DNA of 64,000 nt from positions 186,001-250,000 of the forward strand of contig NW_008805089.1 in the NCBI RefSeq assembly GCF_000004825.1, in the 5' to 3' direction. The notes under the pieces were generated by a model. It made no database searches. It saw only the letters and a list, made by a program, of their open reading frames with translations, and was not told where the DNA came from. Positions within the stretch are counted from its first letter, which is position 1; the number at the start of each line of letters is the position of its first letter. The DNA is from Heterostelium album PN500 (lineage: Eukaryota > Evosea > Eumycetozoa > Acytosteliales > Acytosteliaceae). Shown piece after piece: positions 12,991 to 26,326 of this stretch. A program made the translations under genes and the position numbers.

Positions 12991-13260
12991 CTTATATATA
13001 TCTATAAAAATATAATATAAAATAGTGGTGGTAGTAGATCGAAATAAACAAGGATTATCTTTTATGTAATCGTCATTCAAGCTTTAATTTTTTTTTTAAT
13101 TTCTTTTTTTTTTTTTTTTTTGATATTTTTTTTTTTTCAATTGGAATGAAATGGTGCATACTGTGAAGATAATTTAATATTAATATCTATTATTGCAATG
13201 AACATTTAAAAGTTAATTTAACAATCCTATATATATTATATATTAGAAATACTTTAAAAA
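12991..13260. promoter_or_regulatory. Divergent promoter between RPC10 and the next gene
   Basis: Two start codons face away from each other across 270 bases. Long poly-T tracts lie at about 13086-13138, a typical dictyostelid promoter feature. No specific factor site is recognised. Confidence 0.55.
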
Positions 13261-14295
13261 ATGTCAATTAGATGTGTTTTGTTTTGGTTAGATGGTATAC
13301 TTTCTAAATATGAAGATGATAGTTCACTGTTGGATGGTTTGTCAATTGGCGTTTTAGATAAGTTTGTAGAGGAGGGCTGTGTAGGTCAATTACTATCACT
13401 CCAACAACATGACACAACATCATTGAATTTCAGTCAATTACTTGGTTTTGAATCCGATTCAGATCATAAAGTAACATATAATACCTTTAAAGAAAAGTAA
13501 TTTTATTATTTTGTTTTCAACAAAAAACAAAACAAAAATAAACCAAAACATACTTACATACATACAACATAACTTATATTCCTCTATAAATAAATAAATA
13601 ATATTTTAGATATAGTAATTTATCATTAAGATTAATTACATCTTCACAATCATTACTTCAAGATTGTAATACCAAAGGATTCGATTCGATATTGGTAAAC
13701 AATGTTAACTGTAAAGATCTATTGAATGAAATCAATAAACCGATGAAAGAAAAGGTAGAGATGGTCATTATTCATTTGGAACCTGTTTCGAAGGGTCTAG
13801 AGGATAGAAGAGCATTGCTCACTACTTTAGATCAAACAGTTCAATCTTTAAAGCAGCAACAAGAGCAGCAACAACAATTTGAAACCTATATAAATATTGT
13901 AATTTCATTCGATAGTCCAAATGTAACAGTACCTCTGACCGAACAACAACAATCGAGTCAACAATCCATTCCATCGACATTCATTCCACCAAAACAAAGT
14001 ACACAATTCTACAATGGTAAACCAGTGGAACCAAGGTAAGAATAATATTAACAACGATAATAGATAAACATAAACTTTATATTGTTAGATATTAACCAAT
14101 TAAATACTTTGTTAATTTAGACAAACTTCACCAATGTTTGCAATTTATTCACATGCACCATGGACAAGAAAAGATGAATCGAAATCATTTAGATTGGATC
14201 AGTTTATTAGAGGTTGCAACGGAAAGATCTTGACCATTCAATATCTAAAGGAATTGGCATTCAAACTTGGAAAGATACCAAAGTATGGCGCTTAA
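13261..14295 (+). CDS. Unrecognised three-exon protein, 278 residues
   Basis: Exons 13261-13496, 13610-14035 and 14121-14295 join in phase, with GTAATT/TAG and GTAAGA/TAG introns, and end in TAA. The protein begins MSIRCVLFWLDGILSKYEDD, has a Gln-rich insert in the middle, and ends with a conserved-looking block (SFRLDQFIRGCNGKILTIQY) followed by FKLGKIPKYGA. The protein has no signal peptide, membrane segment or catalytic motif that I can name. The balanced N- and C-terminal sequence suggests a single-copy eukaryotic gene. It shares its promoter region with RPC10. Confidence 0.8.
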
Positions 14296-14507
14296 GAAGT
14301 GTGATAGATAATAATAATAATAATGATTAGTTGTTGTTGTTGTAATATTGCAATATAATAAATTGTTACAAAATCAATATTTGTATAAATCATTTATAAT
14401 TTATTTATTATTTTAAATTTATTTTATTTATTTTATTTATTTTATTAAAAAAAAGGTGTAACTCTTATTTACAAATGAACCATAGTGGTTTCTTTAAAGT
14501 TTAGCAA

Positions 14508-16544
14508 TTATTGATACTTTGGGTCTGGAATTTCATTGGCAAGCGAAACCGATGGGTTCGAGTAGGTTGGCTCCTCGGGCTTGTTGTCGGCTTGTGGTGG
14601 AATGGCTTGAATCGATTCCTCTTGGAAGTGTGGTGTTGGACCGGTATTCAATGTTCCAATGGTATCTTTTGTTGGAGCTGGTGCAGCTACTGGTTCATAG
14701 GTAGGTGGTTGTTGTTGTTGCTGAAAGATGGGTGGTGCAGCTGCAGCTACTGGTTCATAGGTAGGTGGTTGTTGTGGTTGCTGAAAGATGGGTGGTACAG
14801 ATGCAGCTACTGGTTCATAGGTAGGTGGTTGTTGCTGAAAGATGGGTGGTGCATTGGTGGCAGCGGTAGTAGATTCCAATGGCTCATAAGTGGTGGTTGT
14901 TGTTGACGCAGCAGGAACGTAGGTTGTTGTTGTTGATGGTGGTTCTTGTGAAACATTGAGACTGCTCAAGTCGGAAGCGATGTCCGAAGCCGATGGAGTT
15001 GCCGAAGAACCGCCGATTGCCACTGGATCAAGCTGACTTGTTTGAACTTGTTTCTGTGTTTCGCGTTCTACGTAGGCTACTTCCTTTGGATCAACGCCAT
15101 ACTTTGTTACCTTCTCATAGGTTGTCTCTGTGGTTTGAAGAGGTGGCTGAGAGCCAGTGGTAACACCTTCAACACCGGGTGCAGCTGGATAGTTGGTGGT
15201 AGTGGTTGTCACAGTGGTAGTTACTGGCACCTCATGACGATACTCTGGAATACTACGATTGGAATTATGTAGATTGGTACTATCTCCACCCGACTTCTCT
15301 AGATCGACACGATCTCCACCATCGAATCTAGAGACATGTTTGATATGTGGAGATGATCTACCTGGGAGTTGATTCTCAATTGGTAGCACTCTTATATTTA
15401 CATCACCAGAGAATACTTGATTACCATCTCTATAATATTTACTTTAAAAAAATAACCAAATGGGGTTAATATAAACTGTCTATCTATTGCTGTAACATGA
15501 TAGCTAATACTACTACTTACTGTAACTCTTCAATTAGTACCTTAAAGTTTTTGTACATCTCTGACTCGGTCTTTTTGTTGATCTCTTTGATTAGACCAGA
15601 GTAGTTGTCAATGCTATCATTGTAGTAGGAAGCATTTGCTCTCATAACAGTGTTTGGAGAGGCAGTTCCCTTTGCGTTCATAGTGTGCTTAGCATCTTCA
15701 TATCTTAATCTCTCAGTATTAAGTTTTTCTTCAGCCAACTATATATATATATATATATGATTTCGTTAATAACTATTAAATAATAAATATTAATTAGATA
15801 TACTTACAGAAATTTCTTTAATATCATGGATATAAAGATTATTGATTGGATAAACAAAATTCTGGCTCATAGACACATACTTTTAATTTATTTATTTTGT
15901 ATTAATAAAAATCATTGTTAGTAAATGTAATACTTTTTTTAATATGTAACAAAAGCCCGCAACAGTAAACTAGTTTGAGAATTGGCGGACTTTTTTAATA
16001 TTTTATAAAGTCCAATGTGTGAATTTATTTGGTGTGGTAGTTTGATTTTGTTGTACTATTATTTTGTGTTGATTGTATACATAATTTTATAACTTACAGT
16101 GTCATTAATAACTTTATGAAGATCTTTAAATATTTTCGATGCTTCTAATAGAGACGCTCCACCTCTGTGAATATGATGTTCATTGAAAGCTCCGAATGAT
16201 TGAGTTAATAGATCACCCCTAATCTTTAATCTAGAAAGTGAATCTATCCAATTCTTTGATGCATCATACAATTGAGAATAGTTATTTTTTACTCTATGTG
16301 ATTCCTTCATATTCATTATTTATTATTTAATAAAATTAGATATATATTTATTAGTTAGAAATATTTTGATTTGTATTAATTTTAAAAATATAATGATTTG
16401 ATTAAATACACTTTTATAACCAGTTAGTTCAGCACTATCTTTTGGAAGTTGTGATTTCGAGGTGAATACCTCCCTTGTTTTTTGTCTAAAAACAGAGAAA
16501 TCTTCTCCAATAGATTGTTTTGTTTTAGAAATATGTTCAGACAT
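14508..16544 (-). CDS. BAR-domain protein with repeated Pro/Gln-rich tail
   Basis: Five exons (16544-16410, 16304-16098, 15879-15808, 15738-15521, 15441-14508) give about 521 residues. The first 210 are helical and charged with BAR-type features: an N-terminal amphipathic segment, NWIDSLSRLKIRGDLL, AEEKLNTERLRYEDAKH and IDNYSGLIKEINKKTESEMY. BAR dimers bind curved membranes. The C-terminal half is disordered, rich in Thr, Pro and Gln, with three to four copies of a unit containing PPIFQQ and PPTYEPVAA that could bind partner proteins. The exon starting at 15441 is fixed by phase and gives EELHKYYRDGNQVF. The second intron contains a small GC-rich hairpin. Confidence 0.85.
14685..14863 (-). 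repeat. Tandem ~60-bp coding repeat in the BAR protein tail
   Basis: Three units with a 60-base period, differing mainly in the number of Gln codons, encode PPIFQQ(n)PPTYEPVAA. The repeat is inside the last exon and keeps frame. Confidence 0.85.
15954..15991. other. GC-rich imperfect hairpin within an intron of the BAR gene
   Basis: Arms AGCCCGC (15954-15960) and GCGGACT (15985-15991) pair with one mismatch around a 24-base loop. The surrounding intron is almost pure A and T, so the island stands out. Its function is unknown. Confidence 0.35.
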
Positions 16545-16898
16545 TATTTGATTTTAATCTCTATTATTAAAAAATAAATATTATTTTTATTAATTTATCC
16601 AAAATTTTATTATTATTTGAAATTATATCTTATAAAAATAATATTAGTTTCTATATAAATTCAATACATCTTTTTAAAAATAAAAGAGATTAAATAGTTC
16701 ATATCATTAAATATTTAATTTAAAATTCCTAAATATCTATATTTCCATAAAAGTAATTATTTTTTTTCAATTAAAAAACTAAAACTTTTTTTTTTTTTTT
16801 TTAATTTTATTATTTATTTAATATATTTAATAATTTTTCTAAAAAAAAACTAACTAAAATAAGTAAATGTTTAATAAAAATAATAAATCAATAGTATT
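16545..16898. other. AT-rich spacer
   Basis: The spacer separates the start of the BAR gene from the stop of receptor copy 1. It is almost only A and T with poly-A/T runs, and I see no gene in it. Confidence 0.6.
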
Positions 16899-19800
16899 TT
16901 ATTTTATCCTATTTAATTTTGCATCCATATTTTTTCTTTCTTTTGAAAACTTTTGTTTCTTTTTCAAGTATAACATTGTTGCAGTTCCAATGGTAATCGC
17001 AAAAACACCAACCACAACTACAATAGTAGCTATCTTCCAAGATGCAAATTTATTATCTTTGCCACATTCACCAACTTCATTTTTACCACCTGTGTTGATA
17101 AGAACTGAAAAATCAGGATCTATCACACAACTATTACAAAAAGGAAGTGTCATTCCAATCAATATACTGTCTTTGGTTTGATTTACAACCTGATTTTTAA
17201 CAAAAGTCACTCTCTCGTCTGCCAGAGCATAAGGAAGGAATCTACCATAGAATGATCGATCACCGATTGTCATTTGAAGATAGCTAACATCTGATCCATT
17301 ATTCACTGAAATATCTAAATCTGTTGAACAATCTTCTTTAGTAATAGATGAACTTGATTCTATTAATATCCTCAACTGATTTAATCTGTCTTTGAATGAC
17401 CAATTATTGATTGTGATCATCAATTTCAAACTATTCTCTGGATATAATGTTGATTGTCCTGCAAATTCAATCAATCTACTATTCTTTGAATATTCGATTG
17501 TTGAATTGATTTGATCTATTCCTCCTGTCGAAGTTTGTAAACTGTATGTTGTGATGCTGAATGTTTCATTTCCTGTTGTTGAATGAATCCATTTATCTGT
17601 TTTCAATTCTCTTACAACTGAACTTAATTCATCGATCTCTTGAATTGCAATGATATTGAATGTGAAATTCATTCCATCTTTAACGATGATTGTTGGTGAT
17701 GGTATTGTGTTGTTTGGAAGGATGACAACTCCTGGACTAAGTTGTGCTTGACAATAGTATCCACCATATCCATCATTACATCTACACACTCCTTTAATAC
17801 AATTTCCATTTCCATTACATTTTGAATCGGTATCACAATCATCTTTTGAAACATAGTAGAGTTGGGTGTCTTGAATAAATCCATTCGCTGCCAAAGTCAA
17901 ATTATAGGTAATAAATGGATATAATGGTTTAAACGGAATACATATATAATGAGTTATGTTCGTGTAGGATTGATAACAAGAATTTGGTTCTTTGAAGTAC
18001 AATCTTACATTGTATGGTTTTGGTCCCAAGTTTACTGAAATTATTAAACTTGAATCATATTCTACTGAAGATATATCTAAGCCTATTAAATGAAAAATAA
18101 AAATATTAGATGAATGTTAATATTAAGAAGAGTGAAATCTAAAACAACTTACCTGTAAATGAGTAAGTTCCATCAAAAGTAATTGAATCTGATGTATTCA
18201 CATAAAGTGGTGTTGAAGCTTTGAATTTTGGAATTAAACAATGTAATTCATTTGTTGAATTATATGTGACTGTACAATTTGAACCTTCGACCGTCATTGT
18301 TAGTGGCGCATATACATTAAATCGACCATAGGATTTAAGTATTAAATCACCTGAATCTAAATTAATACTATGAATATAATTTACATATACTATGAAATAA
18401 ATGATTAATAAATATTATTTAAATTAAACATTTGAATTATTTACGTTCTAATCCCCAAAGTATTTCGAAATTGTAATTCTTTAAAGTTGAAAAAGATATT
18501 TGTGTTTTACCATATTGTGTTTTAGCAGTATATCTATATAAATTATTAAAATAAATAAATTGGATTTACTTTTTAACAAAAAAAAGAGATATTTACAAAA
18601 ATGCTACATTTGGCCTTGACATAAATAATTGTGGATACGGACTAATATTTTTTCCATAACCCAGATTTTTACCATAGAGATAAAATGAATATCCTAAAAA
18701 GATAATATATTGTTAAAAAATAAATTGATTTTTAATAAAAATAATTTAACAAACCTGAATCAATAATATTAAAAGCTTTTTTATCTAATGAGATAGCTAC
18801 AGAATAATAATAAGTTAATAAATTAATATTTTACATTTTAAAAAAAATATAATCTTACGGCAAATATATGAAGCCGGCTTTACTGGCATGTTAGGAGGAA
18901 ATATATTAACTCCTTCTTCAAAATAACAATAGAAACAGTCGGGAACACTAGTATTAATCAAGGTTGTACCAGGAATGTTTATCGAACCGAACTGACAAAA
19001 TGACTCATAAAGTTGAACAGTTACATTTTGCTTTCCTTGAATAGTTATCATTGATGTGGGTGCATTAAATTCTTGTAGTAGTCCGTTACTATTACTATCA
19101 TATAAATTCCTAAAAACAACATTAGTATTAAATTTTGATTTTAAACTTAAATACCATATATATAAGATTACATTTTAAAATTATCTATAAACCATGATGG
19201 TCCAGGAATATTTGGGATAGATGAATTAAATGAAAACAAATTGTTCAAACCAGAAGCATTTAATAGGGGGGATTTACATGATGTTAATGATCTAAAGAAA
19301 AATTAGATTTTAATAAAAGTAAATATAAATTTGAGAAATCATTTACTTACACACTTCCTAACAAAGGAAATTGAGTAAAATCACTAGGTGAAAATGAATT
19401 ATAAGCTAATAATCTACAGTAGAAAATTTTTAGTGAATAAATATAAAAGATACATCAATTTTAATATAAATTACAATGTAGTGAGAATAGGACAATTTTT
19501 AAATGAAACATCTGCACTATTGATATTACTATATTTTTTATAGATTATTAATAAAATAAGTTTTCAATAAAAATAATTTTTAATACAAACATATTTCTTA
19601 ATCTTTTGCCTCCTATTTCAATTGAACCTGAAGGTAATAAAAAGTTAAATGATCTTTAAACAAAAAATTAATACCAAGAATAAAAAATTCAAATAATAAA
19701 CTAATACTCACATTCTTTCCAGACTGGGGAAATTAGAGTCAGATATTACTATAAAACTAGGTTGAATTCCATTATAATTTACCATGACAATTGAACTATT

Positions 19801-20770
19801 TAATTTAAATAAAATAAAATTAGAAAAGAAATCATTGGCTGTTATACTTTTTTCATACAGTTCCAAAAGGGTCGAATTGACAATATTTGCATAATTAAAA
19901 ACTAAAAATGTTCCTACCAAAGGAAATGAGACAGATTCAATATAGATACTTTGAAGAGACTTTCCTTTAGATATAATAGAGTCTAGAATTAGATTTGTTT
20001 GAAATTTTAAATCCTTAAAATATCTAAACAACAAAGCAATTATAAACGTTAATTAAATTGTTTGTTTTTGTAATCTAATAATTAATAATTACAATCTTTC
20101 AAGTGAAACCAAATTAGATGGAAAACTATTGGAAATAGAAATAGGCATTGTTTGCAATTCAATAATCTTTAAGTTTATATTTATATCGTTATCCAACATT
20201 GTCAATAAGGAATATGATTGGTTCTTTTGTTGGGAGATAAAATAAACTTTGAAAGTTGTCATGCTAGGGAATACGAGTTTATCTACAAAAGTTGGTTCTC
20301 CTTGGTCCAAAGGTTGTATATTATGTACCAAATTTCTATATTTCCAAATAAGGTTAAAATTAAAAAAATATATAAGATGAATTTAAATATTAGTGATTGA
20401 TTTATATTTACATTGCCAATATAGATTCATATTGTCCTTTTAATACACATTGTAAATAACTTGTCGAAACATTAGAAATACTTGAACAGTTGTTACCATT
20501 TACGTTCCAATTGACCATATACTTTTTTTATTTAATTTTGTTTAGAATTTTAAATTTTTAGAGTAAAAGAAAAAAATTTTAATTGTTCTAATTACCTGTT
20601 TTATAAACCATTGTATTGATGGTACTTTAATAGAAAATAATAATTAATCATTTTGATTTTTTTTTTTTTTTTACAATCTTCATACCTTCTTGAGGATCTA
20701 AATCTATAGCAGAACAATTGAAAGATATCAATAAAATAATAGATATATATAATATTATTTGTTTATACAT
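16899..20770 (-). CDS. ComC-like receptor, copy 1 (LRR-IPT-EGF-TM)
   Basis: The gene starts with a signal peptide (MYKQIILYISIILLISFNCS), then a short exon and an exon with the cap WNVNGNNC. A series of small exons follows, each carrying about one leucine-rich repeat, such as FPSNLVSLERL. An IPT/E-set region comes next (APLTMTVEGSNC; PKPYNVRLYF), then the 1.2-kb last exon with an EGF module (CNGNGNCIKGVCRCNDGYGG), a ComC-like beta domain starting PGVVILPNNTIPSPTIIV, a membrane helix (ASWKIATIVVVVGVFAITIG) and a basic tail ending KLNRIK. A type I cell-surface protein for adhesion or recognition is inferred from this order. Small exon boundaries were placed by eye and not all are certain. Confidence 0.82.
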
Positions 20771-21132
20771 TTTTATGAGAATTAAAAAGATATCGATCAA
20801 AACGATGTTTATCCTACAATTTTTTATGAGAATTAAAAAGATATTGATCAAATAAATATCTGAAAAAACTTTTTTTATTTTACACTTTTTTTAATTAATA
20901 AAATCTAACCTGATCTTGTCATATTTTTGTAGTTTTAATACAAATATCTTGATAATAATCTTTTTTTTTAAGCCAACATTTATCTTCTAGATTTTTAATG
21001 ATTTTTTGATATGAAAGTTTTGAAAATTTTTGATTTAAAAAAAACCATTTCACATTTGGAGCAAAAAAAATTGGTCATAGATTGTTTATAGTTTAAATTG
21101 GTAATAGTCATTATAAAGTAATAATTTGTCAA
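20771..21132. other. Spacer with a short direct repeat, 5' of receptor copy 1
   Basis: A 27-base unit beginning ttttatgagaattaaaaaga occurs at 20771 and again at 20823, directly upstream of the start codon. The rest is AT-rich with no gene seen. Confidence 0.6.
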
Positions 21133-22200
21133 ATGTGTGAATCTGAGAATGATCTATGCGGGGATGAGGGCATGCAGGTTGAAATAGATAAGAGCGAACC
21201 AACTAAAGAGAATAAACTAAAGATAGAGAAAAATAAGTCTAAGAAAAGGAAAGCCAAAGAGTTAGAAACAATATTAATAGATGCACAAGAAAAATATGTT
21301 AATAGTGAATTACCTCCGTTTGATAAAAAGGGCAGTTCGATTTTCAAGTGCAGGCATGCATTTTGTCCTTCTCTTTACGAGAATAAATTTAAATCCAGGG
21401 TGGAGAAGCACGAAAAGACAAACCATCATTGCCAGTCAGGTTGTCATTTCCAAGAGGGTGGGATTCACACTTGTGAGAAGCGATCCAGAAGTGGCAAAGA
21501 TAAAACCAAATATACTTGTAAACACTGCAAGAAACCCATGTCAAGCAAAGAGAGGTTGCTTGGCCATTACGAGACATGTATTTACTTGGTACCAAGGAAT
21601 CGATCGAGTGCAAACGACAAAAAGTTGTTTGAACAAGATAGAATGCACATTACAGATCAATTCTACATAGATCTGTTCAGTAAAGTTTTTAATCATGTGT
21701 TGACGGACAAGCAAAGTTTGAGAAATTCAAACAGCTAAACTTGATTGAAAGTAAAGATGGAAAGGAGTGCTATGGAGTTTACATTGATCCTATTAAAGAG
21801 GTACAGGAAATGGTAGCTAAATATTTGAAAGATAATCCTAAAGTAAATAAACGGTGAAGATAAACATTGTATCAAATGTATGTATTCCTATTATTGTTTC
21901 TCTTGCGTCGCGGAAATCTGTTCTGTGTGATACAACTAAGGATGGAGTCAATCATTGGATATTGGTAGTGTTGAACAAGACAAGCAACGACGACAAACAA
22001 TACATGTTGAATATATATTGTAGCTTGCATCTCGAAAGCTACAACACTATTAAAGACAATGTTAAGAAGTACTTACTTTTCTGAAGTGTATGGATGGAAT
22101 TGTGGTGAAGAAATGGTGAAAAACTTTGTCAAACAAACAGATAGAGTCAGCTGTGGTGTATATACATGCTTGTTTATTGATAAGATATCACAAAATAAAA
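21133..22200 (+). mobile_element. Broken mobile element: zinc-finger part plus Ulp1-like cysteine protease part
   Basis: Codon use and GC content differ from the surrounding receptor genes. The left part encodes a Lys-rich segment followed by clustered Cys and His pairs (for example CKHCKKPMSSKERLLGHYETC) typical of zinc fingers. The right part encodes segments resembling the C48/adenain protease superfamily. Such proteases occur in some Mutator-like DNA transposons, in Polinton-type elements and in host genes; the remaining sequence does not decide between these. The element is broken in about two or three places. I found no clear terminal repeats or target-site duplication. It lies between receptor copies 1 and 2, on the opposite strand. 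Moderate decay suggests it is old but not ancient. Confidence 0.5.
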
Positions 22201-22364
22201 TAATAATAAATAAAAAAACTGTAAACAACTAAAAAAAATAAATAAAAATGGTGGAATCATCAAAGGAAAATTTTGACTTAAAAGATTTTTTTTTTTTTTT
22301 TTAGTTCAAAAACAAATGAAGTCAATTCTAGAATTTATTTTTAACTTAACCTGTTTAATATATG

Positions 22365-25300
22365 CTATAATTGTTGGTTCTCTCTTTGATTTTTTAATCT
22401 CTTTTTCATGAAAAATATAGTTGCTACGCCAACAGACACTACAACAGCTGATAATACCACAACAATAGTAGCTATCTTCCAAGATGCAAACTTTTCATTT
22501 TTGCAACCAGTTGTTCCATCGTCATTCGCAATCAGCACAGAGAAATCGGGATCTATTACACAACTATCGCAATAAGGAAGTGTCATTCCAATCAATATAC
22601 TGTCTTTGGTTTGATTAACTATTCTATTCTGAATGTAAATCGGTTTGTTGTCTGCCAGAGCATAAGGAAGGAATCTACCATAGAATGATCGATCACCGAT
22701 TGTCATTTGAAGATAACTAACATCCGATCCATTACTAACGGTTATATCTAAATCTGGTGAACAATCGTCTTTGGTTATAGATGAACTTGATTCCATCAAT
22801 ACTCTTAATTGATTTAATCTGTCTTTGAATGACCAATTATTGATTGTGATAATCAATTTCAAACTATTCTCTGGATATAATGTTGATTGTCCTGCAAAGT
22901 TAATCAATCTACTACTATTTGAATATTCGATTGTTGTATTGATTTGATCTATTCCCGCTGTTGTTGATTGTAAACTGTATGTTGTGATGCTGAATGTTTC
23001 ATTTCCTGTTGTTGAATATGACCATTTATCTGTTTTCAATTCTCTTACAACTGAACTTAATTCATCGATCTCTTGAATTGCAATGATATTGAATGTGAAA
23101 TTCATTCCATCTTTGACGATGATTGTTGGTGATGGATCTGTATTGTTTGGAAGAATGACAACACCTGGACTTAATGGTGCTTGACAATAGTATCCACCAT
23201 ATCCATCATTACATCTACATTTACCATTTGTACAATTTCCATTACCATTACAAGCAGAATTAGTGCTACAATCGTCAGCTGTATAATAAAAGTTCTTTGT
23301 TTGGTTGTATCCATTGGCAAAGATCGTCAATGAATAGTTTGTATATGGAAACAATCCTATCTCTGGTGAACAAGCAAGTTGACTATCTCCCAACGTTGAA
23401 ATATCACACTTATATTGGTTGGAGATAAGTATAGATACATTATATGGATTCACTCCAAAGTTTGCCTGAACCTTTAATATCTCATTAGAAATACTTGTTG
23501 AAACAATAAATAAACCTATTTATAAATATTAAATTAGAAAACAAAATAGAAAATAATAGAAAATATAGATTTAAAATAAATAATTCATGTCTTACCAGGA
23601 GAACTATATAGACCAACAGAGCTAATGGTATCAGTGGTATTCACAAGTAACGATTCTGAAGTTGAATAGTTGCTGATAATACAATTCAGTTGACCGGTAG
23701 TATTAAATGTGATTTGACAATTTTGACTTCCAACACTGACATTCAATGGAGCATAGGTATTGAACACTCCAAATAATTTCACCAATAAATCATTGGATGC
23801 TATATTCTCAGTTTGAATATAACTAATATTTACTGATAAATAAATTAAATTAGTATTAATTAGAATCTAATTTTAATCTAATAGTTTAGAATCTAACTAT
23901 TATCTAAATATTTAAATATACTTACATGGTAATCCCCAAAATATATCGAATTTCTTGTTGTATGTATTCTCAAAAATAATTTGATCTCTTCCAAAGAATT
24001 GGTTCTGTGGAATTGTATATCTTAAAAAAAAAAAAGTAAGCATGATGAAATATCATTAATTGAATCAATTATAATTTATACATACTTGAATTTTTTATTA
24101 CTAAGTAATTTTGTTAAACTTGGAGACATACCATTTCCCCAACCCAAGTTTCTACCGTTTATTACAAAATAATCTAAAAAATAAATAAAAATTAGAAAAA
24201 ATTTTAATTTATTTAAAAGCTACTTACAACTTGAATCAACTGTTGACTTGATTATATGATATCCAGAGCTTTCAATTGTAATATCTTTATTAATTTTATT
24301 AGTAAGAAATTTACTATGTTATTATTTTTTGTTTTCTACTTACTACAAATAAAATTGTTTGGAGCTGGTGTATTAAGTGGTAATTTATTTGTCATTTGAG
24401 ACCAATAACAATAAAAACAATCGGCAACATTGAAATCGGTCAAAGTAGTCGCTGCAAGTCCGATTAAATCTATTCCACAATACGATTCATATAGTGAGAC
24501 TGATACATTTTGATTTCCAAGGATACCTAGCGAAGATCCTAACGCAGTTTTATAAAAATCTCCAAGATGACCAGAAGTTCTAGTACTGGATAGTGTTCTA
24601 ATCTTGGGGTTAGAACTAAATAGATTATTAATCAAGAAATTACTTACAGGTCATATTTGTCATTTACCCAACTTTGATCTGGTGGTGAGGGTACATATGT
24701 TTGAAGTATATATCTTTTATAATTTAAATTTTAATAAAAATCCAATTTATATTGTTAAATGTTTAATAAAAAATACCTACATGCTAGAGAGGTTTTTAGC
24801 ATTGGTAAGCGTATTTGTACAATTTGATAAGGATCTTTATAATTGGAGAAAAAAAAAACATTAACAGTCTGATAAGAAAAAATAATGGCTAAAAACTTAC
24901 AATGTAGACAAGTTTGGAAATACGGTAAAATCATTTGTAGTTGTATAACAATCAATTAAAGAACTATTTAACTTATTAGAATTTCCTAAATTTCGTGTTC
25001 AACTTGTCAATACTTACATAGATGATAAAATAGGACAATCACCCAAAGTTAAATTGACCACTTTAATAGTTCTGGAAAGAGAATTTTAGTAAAGAAATAG
25101 TATTGTTAAGCATTGTTGATATAAAAACTTACAAATAGGTGGTAGCATCTGATTCTAAATATACATTCTCTCTCTTGTTAAAAAATATACTTCTATAGAA
25201 AGAATATATGATTTTAGTGATATGATAAAATCGATTGTAATTACTTCTCTTACATTATTTTAAGTTGTGGAAAAGATGATTTTAAGAAACGAGCTTGTCC

Positions 25301-26326
25301 AAAGGTGTCAACTGAATTCAAATTATATAAATAACTATATTTAAAGACTATTAGTATGGTCAATATCATGCAAAGTTTGAGAAACTTACAGTGAATTCAA
25401 GACTGGAAAGGTTTTTCCAGGTAAATCAAACAAAAATTTAAAGTTGGAAGTAAAAGTAATATTATTTAAATTAATGTTATATAATTGAGTCATTGAAGCA
25501 AATGAAAAATCAGAGTGCATAATGGAACTTGAGATTAATCTTGAATTAATTAAATTAAAAAAAAAACATTTGTTAATATCAAACCAAAGAGATTTTAGGT
25601 ATTATACATACATTGAGTTTAAATTTGGTGCTGTTGAAAATGAATTTGATGTCAAATTAATATTTGAATTCGTCAATGAAATAGTTGTCAATAGAGGCTT
25701 ATTATCATTCAACAATAGTTGTAATGTAGAATAAGATGGATTCCTCTCTGTATAGTTTGCTTGAAAATTAATAGTAGAGATATAAGGAAAGTATAGTTTA
25801 TCGATATATCCAGGATCACCGTTGTCTCTGTTTATTCCATTAAAGACCACCCTAATAATTGATTTTGTTTTAATAAGAATGGTAAGCATTGATACAAAAA
25901 TAACTCTGACAGTAACTTCACTTACAATGAAATAACCGAATCATAATTACCATTCTTTTGTAAACAATTAATAGATGATGCAGTATCTCCATTAACAATT
26001 CCTTTACAAGTAGTTGCTGCTAAATCCCAATTGGTTTGATACTTTTAAAAGTGAAGATGAATATTTGAATTCTTAGAGAATTACATTATTATTATTTTCT
26101 ATCAATACTTACTTGTTTAGCTATCCATATTAATGATTGTACTGTTGTGTTGTATTAATTTAATAGAGAAACTTAGATATTTTTCAAAAAAAATTTTTTT
26201 TTTTAAATTAAGACTCAACTTACATTCGTTCGGGTGAATATCTAAAGAGTTGCAAATATATAAGCAATTTGTGAAAACAAAAAATAATAATATTAAGTTG
26301 TGAATATTACTTTTGCTAAAATACAT
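22365..26326 (-). CDS. ComC-like receptor, copy 2, with shortened tail
   Basis: The signal peptide starts MYFSKSNIHNLILLFFVFTN and ends near NSLDIHPNE. The layout follows copy 1: LRR exons (FSTAPNLNSMYV), an IPT part (APLNVSVGSQNCQITF; NPYNVSILIS), an EGF module (CNGNGNCTNGKCRCNDGYGG), the ComC-like domain and a membrane helix. The ComC-like domain shares INFAG and QSTTAGIDQ with copy 3 only. The stop codon is TAG (22365-22367), unlike the TAA used elsewhere in the window. Eight codons further on, in the same frame, a TAA at 22341 follows the codons for HILNRLS, which lines up with the conserved tail ending of the other copies. The tail therefore seems to have lost its last motif by a nonsense change. 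Confidence 0.82.

Noticed and set aside
14511-14906. Trp/Leu-rich plus-strand frame over the BAR gene tail
   Set aside because: Antisense of the PPIFQQ/TYEPVAA repeat.
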